A stretch of 64,000 nt of DNA. It comes from Reticulascus tulasneorum. Taxonomy: Eukaryota > Ascomycota > Sordariomycetes > Glomerellales > Reticulascaceae. The notes under the pieces are model-generated. The model was not told the origin of the DNA. It was given only the letters and a program-made list of their open reading frames with translations, and did no database searches. Location of the stretch: contig LSAX01000003.1 of assembly GCA_001557505.1 (NCBI GenBank), positions 2,852,001 through 2,916,000 on the forward strand. Reading direction: 5' to 3'. This document shows, piece by piece, positions 23,689 to 36,537 of this stretch; position 1 is the first letter of the stretch, and every line of letters begins with the position of its first letter. The translations under genes and the position numbers were made by a program.

Positions 23689-24444
23689 TCAACAGCAGCC
23701 GCCTCCCGCTCCTTTGCTTGAATCTCCTAGCCTCACTTGCCGGGTGCCACCGGCATTTGACCCCTTCACGCCCGACCGTCTATCATTCAAATCGTACTTG
23801 CCCGCCTGGATATTCTGATATATCCTCTCTGCGACTCTCATAAAGGCCTTCTCGACGTTCTCACCGCTTTTTGCACTCGTCTCGACGTATTCGAACACAC
23901 CGTTTTTACTCGCCCACTCCTCGGCCTCTTCCTTTGTCACCTCCCTCTTGTTCACCGCATCCTGTGTCAGGTCGGCTTTGTTGCCCACCAGGATCACCAC
24001 GATATCCGGCTCGGCGATCTGGCGCAGATCGTTCAGCCAGTCGGTGACGTGCTGGAACGTCTGCTTCCGCGACAGGTCGAAGACCAGCAACGCGCCCGAG
24101 GCCCCGCGGAAATAGGACCGCGTGACCGACTTGTACGTCTCTTGACCTGCCGTGTCCCACAAGCTCAGCTTCATGTGCTTCTGTGGCGTGGTGACCGGAT
24201 TCCGCGGCGGATCGGGAAGGCCATTGGGCGTGCCGTCCGGGTTTGTGAGCTTCGGCGGCGCGGGTGGTTGAGTATGCGGTGGGCCGACAGGGACGATGCG
24301 CGAACCGAACTCGACGCCGATGGTGACATCGTGATGCGGGGAGAAGCGGCCTTCGCAGAGGCGGATGGTGAGACTGGATTTACCGCATCCCGAGTCTCCG
24401 ATGCAGACGAGCTTGGCGATGTAGTCCCAGGGCGGAGACGACAT
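23689..24444 (-). CDS. Rab-family small GTPase (Rab4/Ypt4-like) with proline-rich insertion
   Basis: This is a single-exon gene of 251 residues. The start is the ATG at 24442-24444 (MSSPPWDYIAKL); the frame is open further upstream but without another ATG. G motifs are GDSGCGKSS (P-loop), DVTIGVEFGSR (switch I and Rab family motif), WDTAGQE (switch II), NKAD and ETSAK. The C-terminus GGGCC is a double-cysteine geranylgeranylation signal, so it is expected on membranes. The sequence around the effector loop is most like Rab4/Rab2/Rab14-type Rabs of endosomal recycling. About 35 extra residues rich in Pro, Thr and Asn separate GVEFGSRIVPV from HMKLSLWDTAGQE. No splice signals suggest that this insert is an intron. 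Confidence 0.87.
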   Translation of the reverse strand: MSSPPWDYIAKLVCIGDSGCGKSSLTIRLCEGRFSPHHDVTIGVEFGSRIVPVGPPHTQPPAPPKLTNPDGTPNGLPDPPRNPVTTPQKHMKLSLWDTAGQETYKSVTRSYFRGASGALLVFDLSRKQTFQHVTDWLNDLRQIAEPDIVVILVGNKADLTQDAVNKREVTKEEAEEWASKNGVFEYVETSAKSGENVEKAFMRVAERIYQNIQAGKYDLNDRRSGVKGSNAGGTRQVRLGDSSKGAGGGCC

Positions 24445-25712
24445 GTGAGGATCGGCTGTGGTTTGGGGCGAAAGGGCGGGAGTTGGGTGCTGGAAAGCTT
24501 CTCGCAAAGCCGAAAGCAAACAAAGGGCGGCTCTGATGTCTAAGAAAACTGCTCACGTGTTGGTGGAATGAAGCGGTGGGTTGCGAAGCTAGTGGGTAAG
24601 ATGAAAGCTACCCTGCGTATCCGAGATAATCGTCGTGTTGCAGAAACAAGCTGAGCAATGCTTTGTAGTCGGCTGGCAATAAGAGTAAAAGCTATCCAAG
24701 CAGATGGGTTCCGTGGAAGAGATGGGGGTGGGTTTCACAGATGATGTCTGGATGCTCTGTCACAGGCTAGGCCTGACCCCAAGAAGTTTAACCCGCTGAC
24801 CTGGATTGGCTATCGGTGACGCAAATGCTGGCCGATAAAGGGCGATAGGCGGGTCGCGGTCAGTTGATGACTCGGGCCGCCTGGGAATGCTTGTCTCAGT
24901 CTAGGACCAGGCGTCTGTGAACCTGTGAGAGAGCTTCGTGATGTTCCCGACCTGAAATGGAAGAATTCGCAAGACCTCCTGTGTAAGCCGTTGGGTGTAA
25001 ATAAAATGCATCCAAGACCAGGTAAAAGATAAGTTGCATTCGTATGATTTGGGGGAAACCCGCGAAGTGAGGCGAAAGCAGCCGTGGGTGGATCTCCACT
25101 GCATCGATTTTGCCCTCCATGGCCACTGCGGACAGGCTTGAGGGCGTGACAAAGTACCGAGGGTGACGTTTTAGTGGCTGTGGGCCCGCCAGATAATGCA
25201 ATCATAACTGTAACCTCCGAGAGTTCGTGTCGTGTGCCTCTCCATGTGTCGCTAAAGTACCTGCGCTACAGTACTGTTAATTATAGGTGCCTGCCACCAG
25301 TGTTATGTCAGTTAGGCTAGGCGGCATCAGCCACCAGGCTGCCTAATCACCTTGTTCACTTCACCGCATCCGCCCACCTCTCTGTCGCCGCCCTCCTCGC
25401 CCGCACCTCATGACCTTACCTCTATCTTCTCCCAGACAGCATGCTTTGAGAGCCCGTCTCACGGGATTACCCTATCGTTTTGCCTGCGTGCACCTGCTCA
25501 ATTTTGTTTCTTTTGGCTCCAAGGCAACATATCGTAGACAAAACATCCTCAGATACCCACCCGCCGATCGTTTATCCGTCATCACCGTATCGCTCTCCGA
25601 GGCTACCTTATCAAGCAAACCCGCCAGCTTCTGGACCCGGACATCGCAGACGAGACACACGACACACGACACTTGGAGAGAGGGCTTTGTCCCCCCGGCA
25701 TAGTGCTGCAAA
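24445..25712. promoter_or_regulatory. Divergent promoter region Rab gene / choline-transporter-like gene
   Basis: About 1.27 kb lies between two divergent start codons. It holds overlapping minus-strand open frames of up to 131 codons (24810-25205) with no recognisable domain and no ATG-supported gene structure. I see no named regulatory site. Confidence 0.5.
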
Positions 25713-28068
25713 ATGTTCTCGGAATGTGAGTTTTGGAATTCTACGGGAGCTTTCTTTTGCAGTGAAATGATCTGACCACCGCCCGGTAGATGCGTCGAGG
25801 TTCCTGGCACAGTCACAGTCCACGCTTTCCACCTTCGCCAACCAGAACCAGCCTCAAGGCAGCGAAACGCCTCCCCGAGAACGGCAAGATTATACATCCC
25901 GACCGTCACGAAATGGAGGCCGATCTTTCTTATCTAGGGGATATGGCGGAAATCCATATCAGACGGGCGGATCACGATACGGTCATATGGGCTACAACTC
26001 CCGCATCTCTGCCGCCCAGGATGCCCCGCTCTTCCACAGCACGCTTGACGAGTACCGAGAGGAGGATGAGGAGGAAGAAAGAGACCGCGAGGCAGCCGAT
26101 CTCTTTGCTCTGCAGAGATCACGCCGCGTAGCTGCTGCAAGCAAGCTAGCTGAGAGCACGGATACGGAACCGGAGGCTAGCCGTGGATCGCTGGATCAGA
26201 GCAGTGATGGGCTTGGGCGGGCATATCAAGACCGCGGACTGCGGAGAGGCATTCGAAGCAGCTGGAATGGGACACGGAGTTTCGGCCGTCGCCCGGTGGA
26301 GCAGGACGTGCTGGAAGAAGATGCCGAGGACATACCACGCAAGAGCTACGACCAGGACAGTGACGCCAGCTCTGATGGGAAGGGCAAGCTGGTCGATGTC
26401 GGGCTTGAATCTCAAACAGCGTACGATGACGACCCTCCACTATCTTTGACGGGCGAGATCCCGACAGACGGTAGCCCACCCGCTTTCCAGCAGTTTAAAC
26501 CTCGGACAGATCGGGGCAAGTACTTGTTGAGGCAGGAATCGACTCAGGAGTCTGAGTTTGATCAAGCTCGGCGGGCAAGCTCAGAGGATGAAGATATATT
26601 ACCCGCTACTGTGCCTCTTGTGGAAGGAGAGATTTTCAAGTACGACCCGTTCTTCGCCTGGGCGTTCCTGATCCTGCTGGCCGGTCTAGCCTCGACATTC
26701 GTCCTAGTATGGCTGCATACAACCACCCCAGGAGGCGGCAAGAACCGTATCGGCGACACGATATACACAACACTGCAGGCATCGTTCTACATGCTGGCTG
26801 TCGACACTCTCATATCGATCATCGTCTCCTTCTTCTGGCTTGCTGCCCTCCGATCGTTCGTCCGGCCACTTGCCGGCTTGATTCTGGTGGCGGTCCCTGT
26901 CATTATGCTATCTTTTTCTCTGTATCCATTCATTTCGAGTTTTGGAGGACGAACTCATGGGTCGAGTTTCCAGGACAGGGTAATGCGATGGGCTGCAGTT
27001 GCGCCGGCGATATCGGCGGTTGTTTGGATCTACCTGGTTATCAAGGGACGGCACTCTGTCCGGCAAGCCGTTGAAATTCTCGAGTTCTCCAGTCGAATCC
27101 TCGCGGCCAACTCCGCATTGCTAGCGGTTGGTTTCGCATGCCTAGCCCTGATCGTGGTTTGGACATGGACCTGGCTTTGGATGTTCACCAGAATCTTCTT
27201 GGGAGGCTACTTCTCGAAATCACTGGCGAGGTTTGTCATCAGCGTTTCTAGTTGGTGGCTAGGGATCTGGTTTGTGTTGATGTACATGTGGACCATCGCG
27301 GTCATCAACTCGGTGCAACGAGCGACAACCGCGGCAACAGTATCCCAGTGGTACTTTCACCGTAACGCTGCGCCGGCCCCGTCGTCCCCGGAGATAGTGA
27401 CGGCAGCGCTGAACCACGCGTTGACGACAATATTTGGCAGCATTTGCGAGTCGACTCTCTTGGCTCTGGCGATTCGGGCACCGCTCTTAATACTGCCAAA
27501 ACGAGCGTCGAACCTCATCCAGCATCTCTCGGCCGTGTGGATTCCCACGCCGATTGCAGCGCTGACAAACCCGCTCACAATCACGTACGGGGCGATTCAC
27601 TCTCAGAACCTCCACGCGGCGGCTCGCGGCCTGAGCCAGATGGAGTTTCTATCTCCTCAAAGACCCACCACAACGCTGACCCCGGCCGTGTTCTCAACAC
27701 GGAAGGGCAGCATGTCTCCTTTACTTCCTTATCGACTGGCGAAGATGCTTCTTTACGCGACACGGTTCATTATGGCTACGGCGTTGGGTTTCGCGGGATG
27801 GGTCATTACAGCGAAGCAGTTACAGGTCGCGCTACCGGACGGCATGGGCATCCGAGGGTCTGCCTACGCATACGTGGTTGGCCTGGTTGCCAGTTTCATT
27901 GGGTTTTCGGTCATGGGCGCTATGGAGGGCATCCTGAGCGGCATCGTGGATGCGGTCGTCATCTGCTACGGCAGCGAGAGGCGGATGGCGAGTGGAGGAG
28001 GCGCCTACTGCATGGAGGCTGCCTACCTCTTCGGGGAGAGGAGGCGGGATGATAGGGATTTGCCTTGA
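25713..28068 (+). CDS. Choline transporter-like (CTL/Pns1 family) membrane protein
   Basis: The gene has a tiny first coding exon of 13 nt (25713-25725, MFSE plus one base), a 64-nt intron (GTGAGT...GTAG, 25726-25789) and a long second exon (25790-28068). Together they give 763 residues. The start is supported because splicing yields MFSEYASRFLAQSQSTLSTF, the N-terminus usual for this fungal family. About 220 hydrophilic, acidic residues come first. About ten membrane segments follow (for example FFAWAFLILLAGLASTFVLV, ISVSSWWLGIWFVLMYMW and YRLAKMLLYATRFIMATALG). The choline-transporter-like domain ends with AVVICYGSERRMASGGGAYC. By family knowledge CTL proteins are organic-cation or choline transporters or scaffold-like membrane proteins; the substrate in fungi is not settled. 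Confidence 0.9.
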
Positions 28069-29540
28069 ATCTTCTTCGTTTGTTCTTGGGTTGAAATCTC
28101 ATTTTTTGCGGTATTGCTCGAAGACGGTAGATTGTATACCACCAGTACAGGGCATAGCATAGGTAGGTGCTTGTAGATGGAATAGAAGGCTCCAAAGTCA
28201 ATGCTTGTGATGCAGCCTCCTCCCAAGCTGCCACTGACGGGGGCTAGTGATCCTTAGTTGCATGCTTAAAAGAATTTAAGCATGTTAATTCCGTTGATTT
28301 TAACATTCTCATTTAAGGTTGGGTGTGCCATGTCCGGCATTCCCTGAACATTGATGAGCTATCTCTCACACGTGGCTCGGATAGAATGATTGTCTAGGCC
28401 GCGTCGCATTCGCAAATGCTGTAATTTAGGAAGCCGCCTGAGCAGCACCGAGGAGATGAATCTATTTCAATTTCAGGCGCCCGAGAACGGGCAGGCCGCA
28501 AGCGAAACAGGAGGAGAGTCCACCTTGGCGGCCGAGGAGGGAAAAAAGCAGCCAGGTGACCTGGCCATATCCGGGGGCACTACTCCCAGCACCGCCACAC
28601 AGGCGGGGGATGGATAGGGCTTTGAAGCGACGACGTATGCGATGGGCCACCGTTCGCCACCAGGAGATCCGACAGGTGAGTAATTACGACGACGGAACGG
28701 ACGACGAGAGTCTTCTCTCTTCCTTAGGGAATCATCGAAACACTTCGCAAGCCGGGGAGGCAACCAGCCCAAAAAGGCACCAGCCACAGTTTGCTTGTCA
28801 TTGTTTGCCCTCGGGTCTGGAGGCGGGGTGTTTCGGGGCTACAGAGGGCAGGGTGCCAAGAGAAGAGCAGATGGCGTGCAGATGTAGGACGGGACCGTGC
28901 TTGATGCGGCGTTTCCAATCGAAGCTTGGGTTGCAGCAAAAAAAGCCAATAGGAACCCCTCTGTATCTACGCATGTAGCTGTAGAGATAGATACCCTGCT
29001 CTCGCAATGCCAGGTAGATCCAAACGTGTGCTTCTCTCAGAGAAATGCGCTGAAACGCTCCCATCCTCCATTCGGGATCCCGATCCCGATTGAACAGAGC
29101 ACATCGCACCGTGCCTTAGTAAATCGTCTCGTCCTTAGCCACTGACGGTGAGGGGTGGGGGGAGGAGAGGGGCAATGTTTGGGACCGGCGAGAGGGGCTG
29201 TGCACTTCCTTAGCCATCACTTGTGATGACACCACTGGACCGGGCGACCCTGGGGAGGAACCGCTGGGTCGGAACATTGGAAGTGACCGCTGCCGCCTTT
29301 CTAGAAACAAGTGACTGAGTTACTTAGCAGTAGTCGTCGTCATCTTCTAAATATCGGCGGGCCCTACTGCTTTATCAAGGGCGATCCTTCCCTCTCGTCC
29401 ATCTGGAAACCCTATTTCTTCCCCCCAGAACATTTTTTTGCGCCAGACAACAAAACAAGCCCGTCTGAGCTATTCAAGATATATCGAATTCGAATTCAAA
29501 CACGCAAGTAATTCTCGTTACTAGTAACAGCCCATCATCG
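28069..29540. other. Intergenic region CTL gene / WW-domain gene
   Basis: About 1.5 kb holds the 3' flank of the CTL gene and the promoter of the WW gene. It contains one perfect 10-bp inverted repeat at 28261-28284 and short open frames that are not convincing. A 53-codon frame starting at ATG 28456 might be an upstream ORF if the WW transcript starts that far up. Confidence 0.5.
28261..28284. repeat. Perfect inverted repeat, 10-bp arms with 4-nt spacer
   Basis: CATGCTTAAA is followed by AGAA and then TTTAAGCATG. It lies about 190 bp past the CTL stop codon. It could form a hairpin in the 3' end of the transcript or be a decayed short inverted-repeat element. Confidence 0.7.
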
Positions 29541-30629
29541 ATGGCAGATTACTTCGATGCCCCCGCGGGCCCCCCGCCTCCCAAGGCTCCCGAGGTCCCC
29601 GCAGGCTGGACCGCCCGCTGGAACGACCAGTACAAAGAATGGCAAGTTCATCCACTCGCTTTTTGGGCCGTCCCCATCACTGTCGCCGACCTGCTAACAA
29701 TAATGCCAGGTTCTATGTGAACTTGTATACCAAGCAATCCCAATGGGACAAGCCCACCGAGCCTGCGCACCCGCCGCACGAGGAATCATCCCTCGGTGCA
29801 CCGCCAGGCTATGCGCCGGGCAACACGCCTTTGCCAACCGATACCAAGAAGAACCCGTATGACGACGTAGCGAACCAGACCCCCAATCTGGGGCAGTCGA
29901 GCTATATATCCGAGGACGAGAGGTTAGCGAGACAGCTGCAGGCCGAGGAAGAGGCGCGCGTTCGTAGCGCTGGCGGCCCTGGCGCTGCTTCTGGGTACGG
30001 TGCCTCGCCCATTCCGGGGTATCAGCAATCGTCTAGTCCGTATCCCCAGCAGTCGTCCGGTCAGTATTCCGAACAACTCCCGCCGCGGGACAAGGGCGGT
30101 AAGAGCGGCGGTTTCCTCGGCAAGCTCCTAGGGAAGGCCAAGTTGGCTAGCGCCGGCGGTGGTAGCCACGGATCATCTGGCTACGGCGGATATCCTCAGC
30201 AGCAGGGCTATGGACACTCCCAGGGCTATGGTGGATATCCACAGCAGCAGCATGGTGGCGGCTTCATGGGTATGGGCGGTAGTCATGGCGGCGGTTATGG
30301 CGGTCATGGTGGTGGTTATGGCGGTCACGGCGGCGGCTATGGCGGTCACGGTGGAGGCTATGGTGGCTATCCTTCAAATGGCAGGAAGCAGGGTGGTGGA
30401 GGCATGGGCATGGCCGGCGGTGCGGCACTAGGTCTCGGAGCCGGTGTGATCGGTGGAGTACTGGTAGCGGATGCCATCAACGATGGGCAGGAAGACGCAT
30501 ACCAGGATGGATACCGTAAGTTTTGCTTGGTTACCCCCCTTGTCCTGGACGGAGGCTAACTGCTGTACAGAAGATGGAGATGATGGTGGTGGTGATTTCG
30601 GTGGCGGTGATGATGGTGGTGGTGAATAA
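29541..30629 (+). CDS. WW-domain protein with Gly/Tyr-rich low-complexity tail (Wwm1-like)
   Basis: There are three exons, 29541-29641, 29710-30515 and 30571-30629, giving 321 residues. Intron 1 (29642-29709) has a GC donor (GCAAGT) rather than GT. It is the only junction that restores the WW domain, joining YKEW to FYVNLYTKQSQWDKPTEP, and it has a perfect branch site GCTAACA. Intron 2 is 55 nt (GTAAGT...ACAG). The WW domain spans residues 21-53 with both Trp and the Pro. A DERLARQLQAEEE helix follows at mid-protein, then repeated GGYGGHG units. A hydrophobic Gly-rich stretch (AALGLGAGVIGGVLVADA) and an Asp/Gly tail end the protein. By family knowledge, similar fungal proteins include yeast Wwm1, which binds the metacaspase; that role is only an inference here. 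Confidence 0.88.
29642..29709 (+). other. Non-canonical GC-AG intron
   Basis: The donor GCAAGT follows exon sequence GAATG. The branch site CTAAC is in GCTAACA and the acceptor is CCAG. A GT donor three bases further on would break the frame and destroy the WW domain. Confidence 0.85.
30276..30371 (+). repeat. Tandem Gly-Gly-Tyr-Gly-Gly-His codon repeat
   Basis: Inside exon 2 of the WW gene an 18-21-bp unit encoding (GGY)GGHG repeats about four times. This kind of tract often changes length between strains. Confidence 0.8.
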
Positions 30630-31088
30630 GCTGCCAAACATCTTGTCCTCTTCGTCTTTGGTTTTTATTTTTTGTCGCGGTGGCGAGATGACCGATATAC
30701 CCCGGTACATCGGTAACACATTCGCACATGAGTTGGTATTCTGAAATTACCTGTCAATATTTCGCGGTGGCAGGGCTGGGAAGCTTATAAGGTTGCTTTG
30801 ATGGACACTCCGGGCGGCCTCTCTCGTATATAGTTAGCACCAATCCCACATTTTCTGAGAGTATATCCGATTTCATACCTTGCCATGAGATAAGAAGACC
30901 CCCGAGTGTTGTGAGCGTAGGCCAAAATTTGCTGTTGGACGTGAGGACCGGAAGGCAGAGGGTTCATGCGACGTATATAATGAAACGAGAAGTGACTGGG
31001 TCTGCAAAATGCATGAAGAGCCCATTGATGTGTGTATATGTACAAGTTCTATGCCATGCGAGAGAGTGAGTGGTTGAGAGAGACTCCT
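30630..31088. other. Convergent 3' intergenic region WW gene / EMC7
   Basis: This is the downstream region of two convergent genes. No feature was recognised. Confidence 0.5.
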
Positions 31089-31945
31089 CTATCTCCTCAC
31101 GCCCTTCTCCTTCTTTCCTCCCCCATTCCCACTCCCAGTCCCGCTTCCACTGCTCGGTTCCTCCTTCTTTGACGAGCCAGCCAGGAAGCCCGCCATGTCA
31201 AAGTTCCCTATGGGGCTAGCGCCGGGTTGGCCGCCGCCGAGGAGACCGTTCATCGGGTTGCTCTTCTGCCGCTCCTCAAACTCTGCGCGAGTCTCGTCAT
31301 CCACTACCGACAGATTAGCTTACCATTGCCAAAGAATGGGTGTGGGAAGTGTACGTACTTTGGTTTATGAGATAAGGCATGCCGATGAAGATGCCCATGC
31401 TGACAAGGCCGAGGAGGATCATGGGGTTCTTGAGGATGCTCAGGATGTTGACTGCAAAATGTTAGTTTTAACTGAATCGCAAGAAGAGGTGGAAATCGGC
31501 GGTGGGAGATGAACATACACTTGCTCCTCTCTATAAAGTAGTTCTTCACCCCCAAGCACCGTACGTCGAACGCCTTCCCGCCATCAATTTCCCGACTGGA
31601 AATCGTCTCGCCCTTGTTATCCCAATCATTCCCGCGGAACGTCTCCCAAGCCGTCACGGTCCCATCCTCCGACACGTCGAGCCTCAGCGGCGTGAACGCA
31701 TGGGTCGCGCAGTGGATATCGACCAGGTACGAGCCGGGCGAGACATCGTGGAATACGAACGTGTTGGAAACGGACAGCGGCGCCGAGAACTTCTTGTGCA
31801 GCGTCGAGAGCGTCGCTTTCGTGGACGGCGGGAGGGTGAAGGGGTTGGGGAGCGGCGCGGACACTGGCACGGAGAGGGTCAAGGTGGTGGTGAGGGCGTG
31901 GACGAGGGGGAGGAGGAGCGTGAGGAGGGGGGCGGAGAGGCGCAT
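31089..31945 (-). CDS. EMC7: ER membrane protein complex subunit 7 (EMC7/Sop4-like)
   Basis: This is a subunit of the ER membrane complex, which inserts and stabilises transmembrane proteins. There are three exons on the minus strand: 31519-31945, 31359-31451 and 31089-31303, giving 244 residues. The introns are 67 nt (GTATGT...GCAG) and 55 nt (GTACGT...GTAG). A signal peptide (MRLSAPLLTLLLPLVHA) precedes a luminal beta-sandwich domain with FVFHDVSPGSYLVDIHC and RLDVSEDG. One membrane helix follows (NPMILLGLVSMGIFIGMPYL), then a cytosolic tail (MDDETRAEFEERQKSNPM) rich in Gly and Ser. The layout matches EMC7 of animals and fungi. Confidence 0.92.
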
Positions 31946-32431
31946 TTTGGATGAGAATGCGTGATGGTTTGGTGGTTTTGGTTGGAGCTTGGTTGTGATA
32001 GCTGGAGGTTTGAGGCTCGTGGGATTTCAGGACAGAACTGACGTCTTAACAATTTCTGACCAATCATGCTGCGCGGCTTTTTACGGCCCCTAGTACTTTC
32101 AGCCAGCCTCAATCCGCCCATCTCACGACACCTTTTCTATTTAACGACAAATCAAATACTCATTTTCCCCAGTTCACAAGCAAGTTTCTGTGATTTCGGT
32201 TTGCTGAAGAAACCTGATCAGCTCTCCAATTGATTTATGTTGTCTACGTAAGGCTCGAAAATCGGTCACGAAGTCTTGGCTGATACCATTCACCATACCA
32301 TTCGACAGGAAGAACATGGCCAAGCTCAAAATATTTCGCAGTTCGATTGCTAACTCGCACAAGCTATGAACTTTTCAACGGGTATTCTTGACAGTCCATC
32401 CCTCTTCCCAGCACATTATCTCCTTTCTAAT
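31946..32431. other. Intergenic region EMC7 5' / homocysteine synthase 3'
   Basis: Both neighbours are on the minus strand. It holds the EMC7 promoter and the 3' flank of the homocysteine synthase gene. Nothing else is seen. Confidence 0.5.
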
Positions 32432-34147
<1,716 letters not shown>

Positions 34148-35962
34148 GTTGGACTTGACGAGGAGGGGCAATGAGGGGAAGCTTGTTCAGGTCTTGGAGA
34201 AGCAAATTAAAGTAAGTTCAAGATTTCGACGTGACGAAGACTCGAGGGAGATGGGAGAGCAGAACTGAGGGGGCACTGGTAAGGTTTGGATGGCGATGAT
34301 GCCATCGGATGAGGTGATAAGCGCAACAGCCTTTTATACCAAGACACAAGGCCAATGGATCCCTAATAATTATCCATTCGCCTTCCAGCCCCGACGCCAT
34401 ACCTTGTCCGATTCAGCACCACCCACGACCGCGTGGGTGGTTTGGTTCACGTAGCTGCGCCGATTTAGGCAATGATGTGGGGTAGAGGTGTAAGCACGCA
34501 ATTCACGGGGCCGGCGCAGGGCAAATAAACGCTCATTGCCTAGTGGGCCGGCGACAAAGCCCGGTACCTAAGTGTGGGCCAAGTACCGTCTGGGTAGTTC
34601 AGAGTACGTTAGTTGTTGATGTCGAAATGTGTAAGTGGATTGCTCCTCATTGAAGGGAACCGCTCCGCCCGCCTGTGTACTTTGCAACTCATCCACCACT
34701 CTCCACGTTCGTCACTATTTCACTGGCGTCGCCAAGCATTCTTGTCGCCGATTACGTATCTACATAACATGCCCGTGGCAAACAAGCCCGGGATGCGAGG
34801 GGCCAGGCCTTGCGCCATCGTGGTCGGGAAGGATGCCCTACCATGTCTTGTCATGGATCTCGCGCTGCACGCGACGGCGACGATGACTGGGACTCGGAAA
34901 TTTCTACTATGTAGGAAACGCAAGTCAGTAGTTACAGTAGCCAAATAGTTTGATAGCCTACCAGGACTGTCGGCTCCGAATACCATTATGACCTTCCCAT
35001 TCCAGCCAGACCTATCGGTCAAAGCGCTGAATGGCTGAGGTGAGATGGCTTGGAGCTGGCCATGCAGCTGAATATGTACTGTAGCTGGTAAAACGGCTTA
35101 CGTACAGAGCAGATTGGAGAGGCCATCATCGTTCCAGCTGTCGACGCAGTGGAGGCTGTAACTGGTAATTGCAGCAATTTTGAGTGGTCAACCACGGGGA
35201 CGAAATGCGCGCTCTTCACCGAGTCTCGGGGACCTGCTCGTCTAGAGCATACGGCTCGGAGAGATTAGACCCCAGTTATGTACTCCATGCAGCCTTACCA
35301 GGCCCGACTCTCCTGCGAAATGGAACTTCAACTGCAACAAGCGACTTTCAAGGTTATCTATTTCGAGCCAGACTGTCTACTCTGCTGCTATTCCTGTCGT
35401 GAATTTTGCTCATGGCTGTCTCAAAAAGTTACCGATACGTCAGGTTGTTTACAGCAGCCCGAAAGCCACCGTCTCCGCGGCCAGCAGTTTAGGAGGTCTC
35501 GGTTGAGAGAGCTGACCCGGTCGCTATTTCAGTTTGGCCACAGCGGCTGAGTAACGAGTCACTCACAAGTATATGTTTTCTGACATGGCTACACTTTGCG
35601 ATCTGGGCTTACAGATAAGGCGGGTGATGGCCATCTGATCACGAGTTATTGAAGTAACCATTTCAAAAGCTTCTACTTATGCAGATAGTTCAGCATTATA
35701 CACAGCCCAGCCTAATTCATTTCTCCCAGCTCCCCAAGGTGCTCATTCATGCTGCATATACCCAACAGGCCCGTCATCTAGACGAGGCTGACATCACTAA
35801 ATCCTGCGCCAGAATGCCCTCCCTCTTCCCAATCCAAGATAGATTGTACACGAACCCGACCCCGTCGATCCCACGACCTTGCCGTCTTCACGCGAGTCAA
35901 TTCGATGGACGGGCGAGGCCCGTAAGACAGCGATATCGTTGACTGTGAGTAACGTTTGCCCT
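34148..35962. other. Intergenic region upstream of homocysteine synthase
   Basis: About 1.8 kb separates the homocysteine synthase start from the MARVEL gene stop. It contains the CYS3-type site at 34296-34305. Small open frames on both strands (up to about 110 codons) show no domain, conserved pattern or splice structure. Confidence 0.5.
34296..34305. promoter_or_regulatory. CYS3/MetR-type bZIP binding site
   Basis: ATGATGCCAT matches the published Neurospora CYS3 consensus ATGRYRYCAT at every position, and its reverse complement does too. It lies 149 bp upstream of the homocysteine synthase ATG. CYS3 activates sulphur-acquisition genes when sulphur is scarce, so position and function agree. 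Binding itself is inferred. Confidence 0.65.
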
Positions 35963-36537
35963 CTATGCGACTTCCTTCATTTGCTGGCCAGCGGCGGGCT
36001 TGCGGAACCCCAACTTGAAAACATCCTTGGCCACCAAGGCGGTGGTGGTGCTCCAGAGAAGGAACTGGGCAGTGGACAGGACGATGTCCGCTCGTGCGGC
36101 CGCACAGACAGATCCTCGGCAGAAGAGGAGCCTGCTGACGAAGACGGCGAGGGCAATGAAGCCGGAGAAGTAGAATATGACGTTGAGCGACTCCACGGCA
36201 AGCATGGCGTAGGGGTTAGATGCTACCACCTGATGTCAGAACCTTCCTTCCTGCCAGAACATCCGAGACGGCTTACCTCGGGGACTGAATCTTGGAATCA
36301 CCTCAAGACAGATAATCGAGATGATGGAGAACAGCGGGACGAAGACCAAAAAGTTGACCGATGATGGCGACGCAGTCATGGTATCCATGTTATACCAGTT
36401 GACGACTACCCAGCCAGAGTTAGTTTTCTAGCCTCGATTCACTTTGAACTCGGTGGCACCATACCATATCCAGATAGACCCAACACCGCCAACGCCAACA
36501 CACCCTGGCAAACTCGAAGTGCTAGCACGAGAGACAT
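35963..36537 (-). CDS. Four-TM MARVEL-domain protein
   Basis: There are three exons on the minus strand: 36468-36537, 36277-36405 and 35963-36222, giving 152 residues. The introns are 62 nt (GTATGG...GTAG) and 54 nt (GTAAGC...GTAG). The second acceptor was chosen because it keeps frame and gives PRFSPRASNPYAMLAVESLN. Four hydrophobic segments are seen: VLALRVCQGVLALAVLGLSG, SSVNFLVFVPLFSIISIICL, LNVIFYFSGFIALAVFVSRL and ADIVLSTAQFLLWSTTTALV. A short polar tail follows. This is the architecture of fungal MARVEL-like proteins, which act in membrane apposition and vesicle traffic in other organisms. The specific role here is unknown. Confidence 0.85.

Noticed and set aside
23689..24444. Intron inside the Rab proline-rich insert
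   Set aside because: No GT donor with a fungal-type consensus and no branch/acceptor pair lies at the right positions, and the frame is open throughout.
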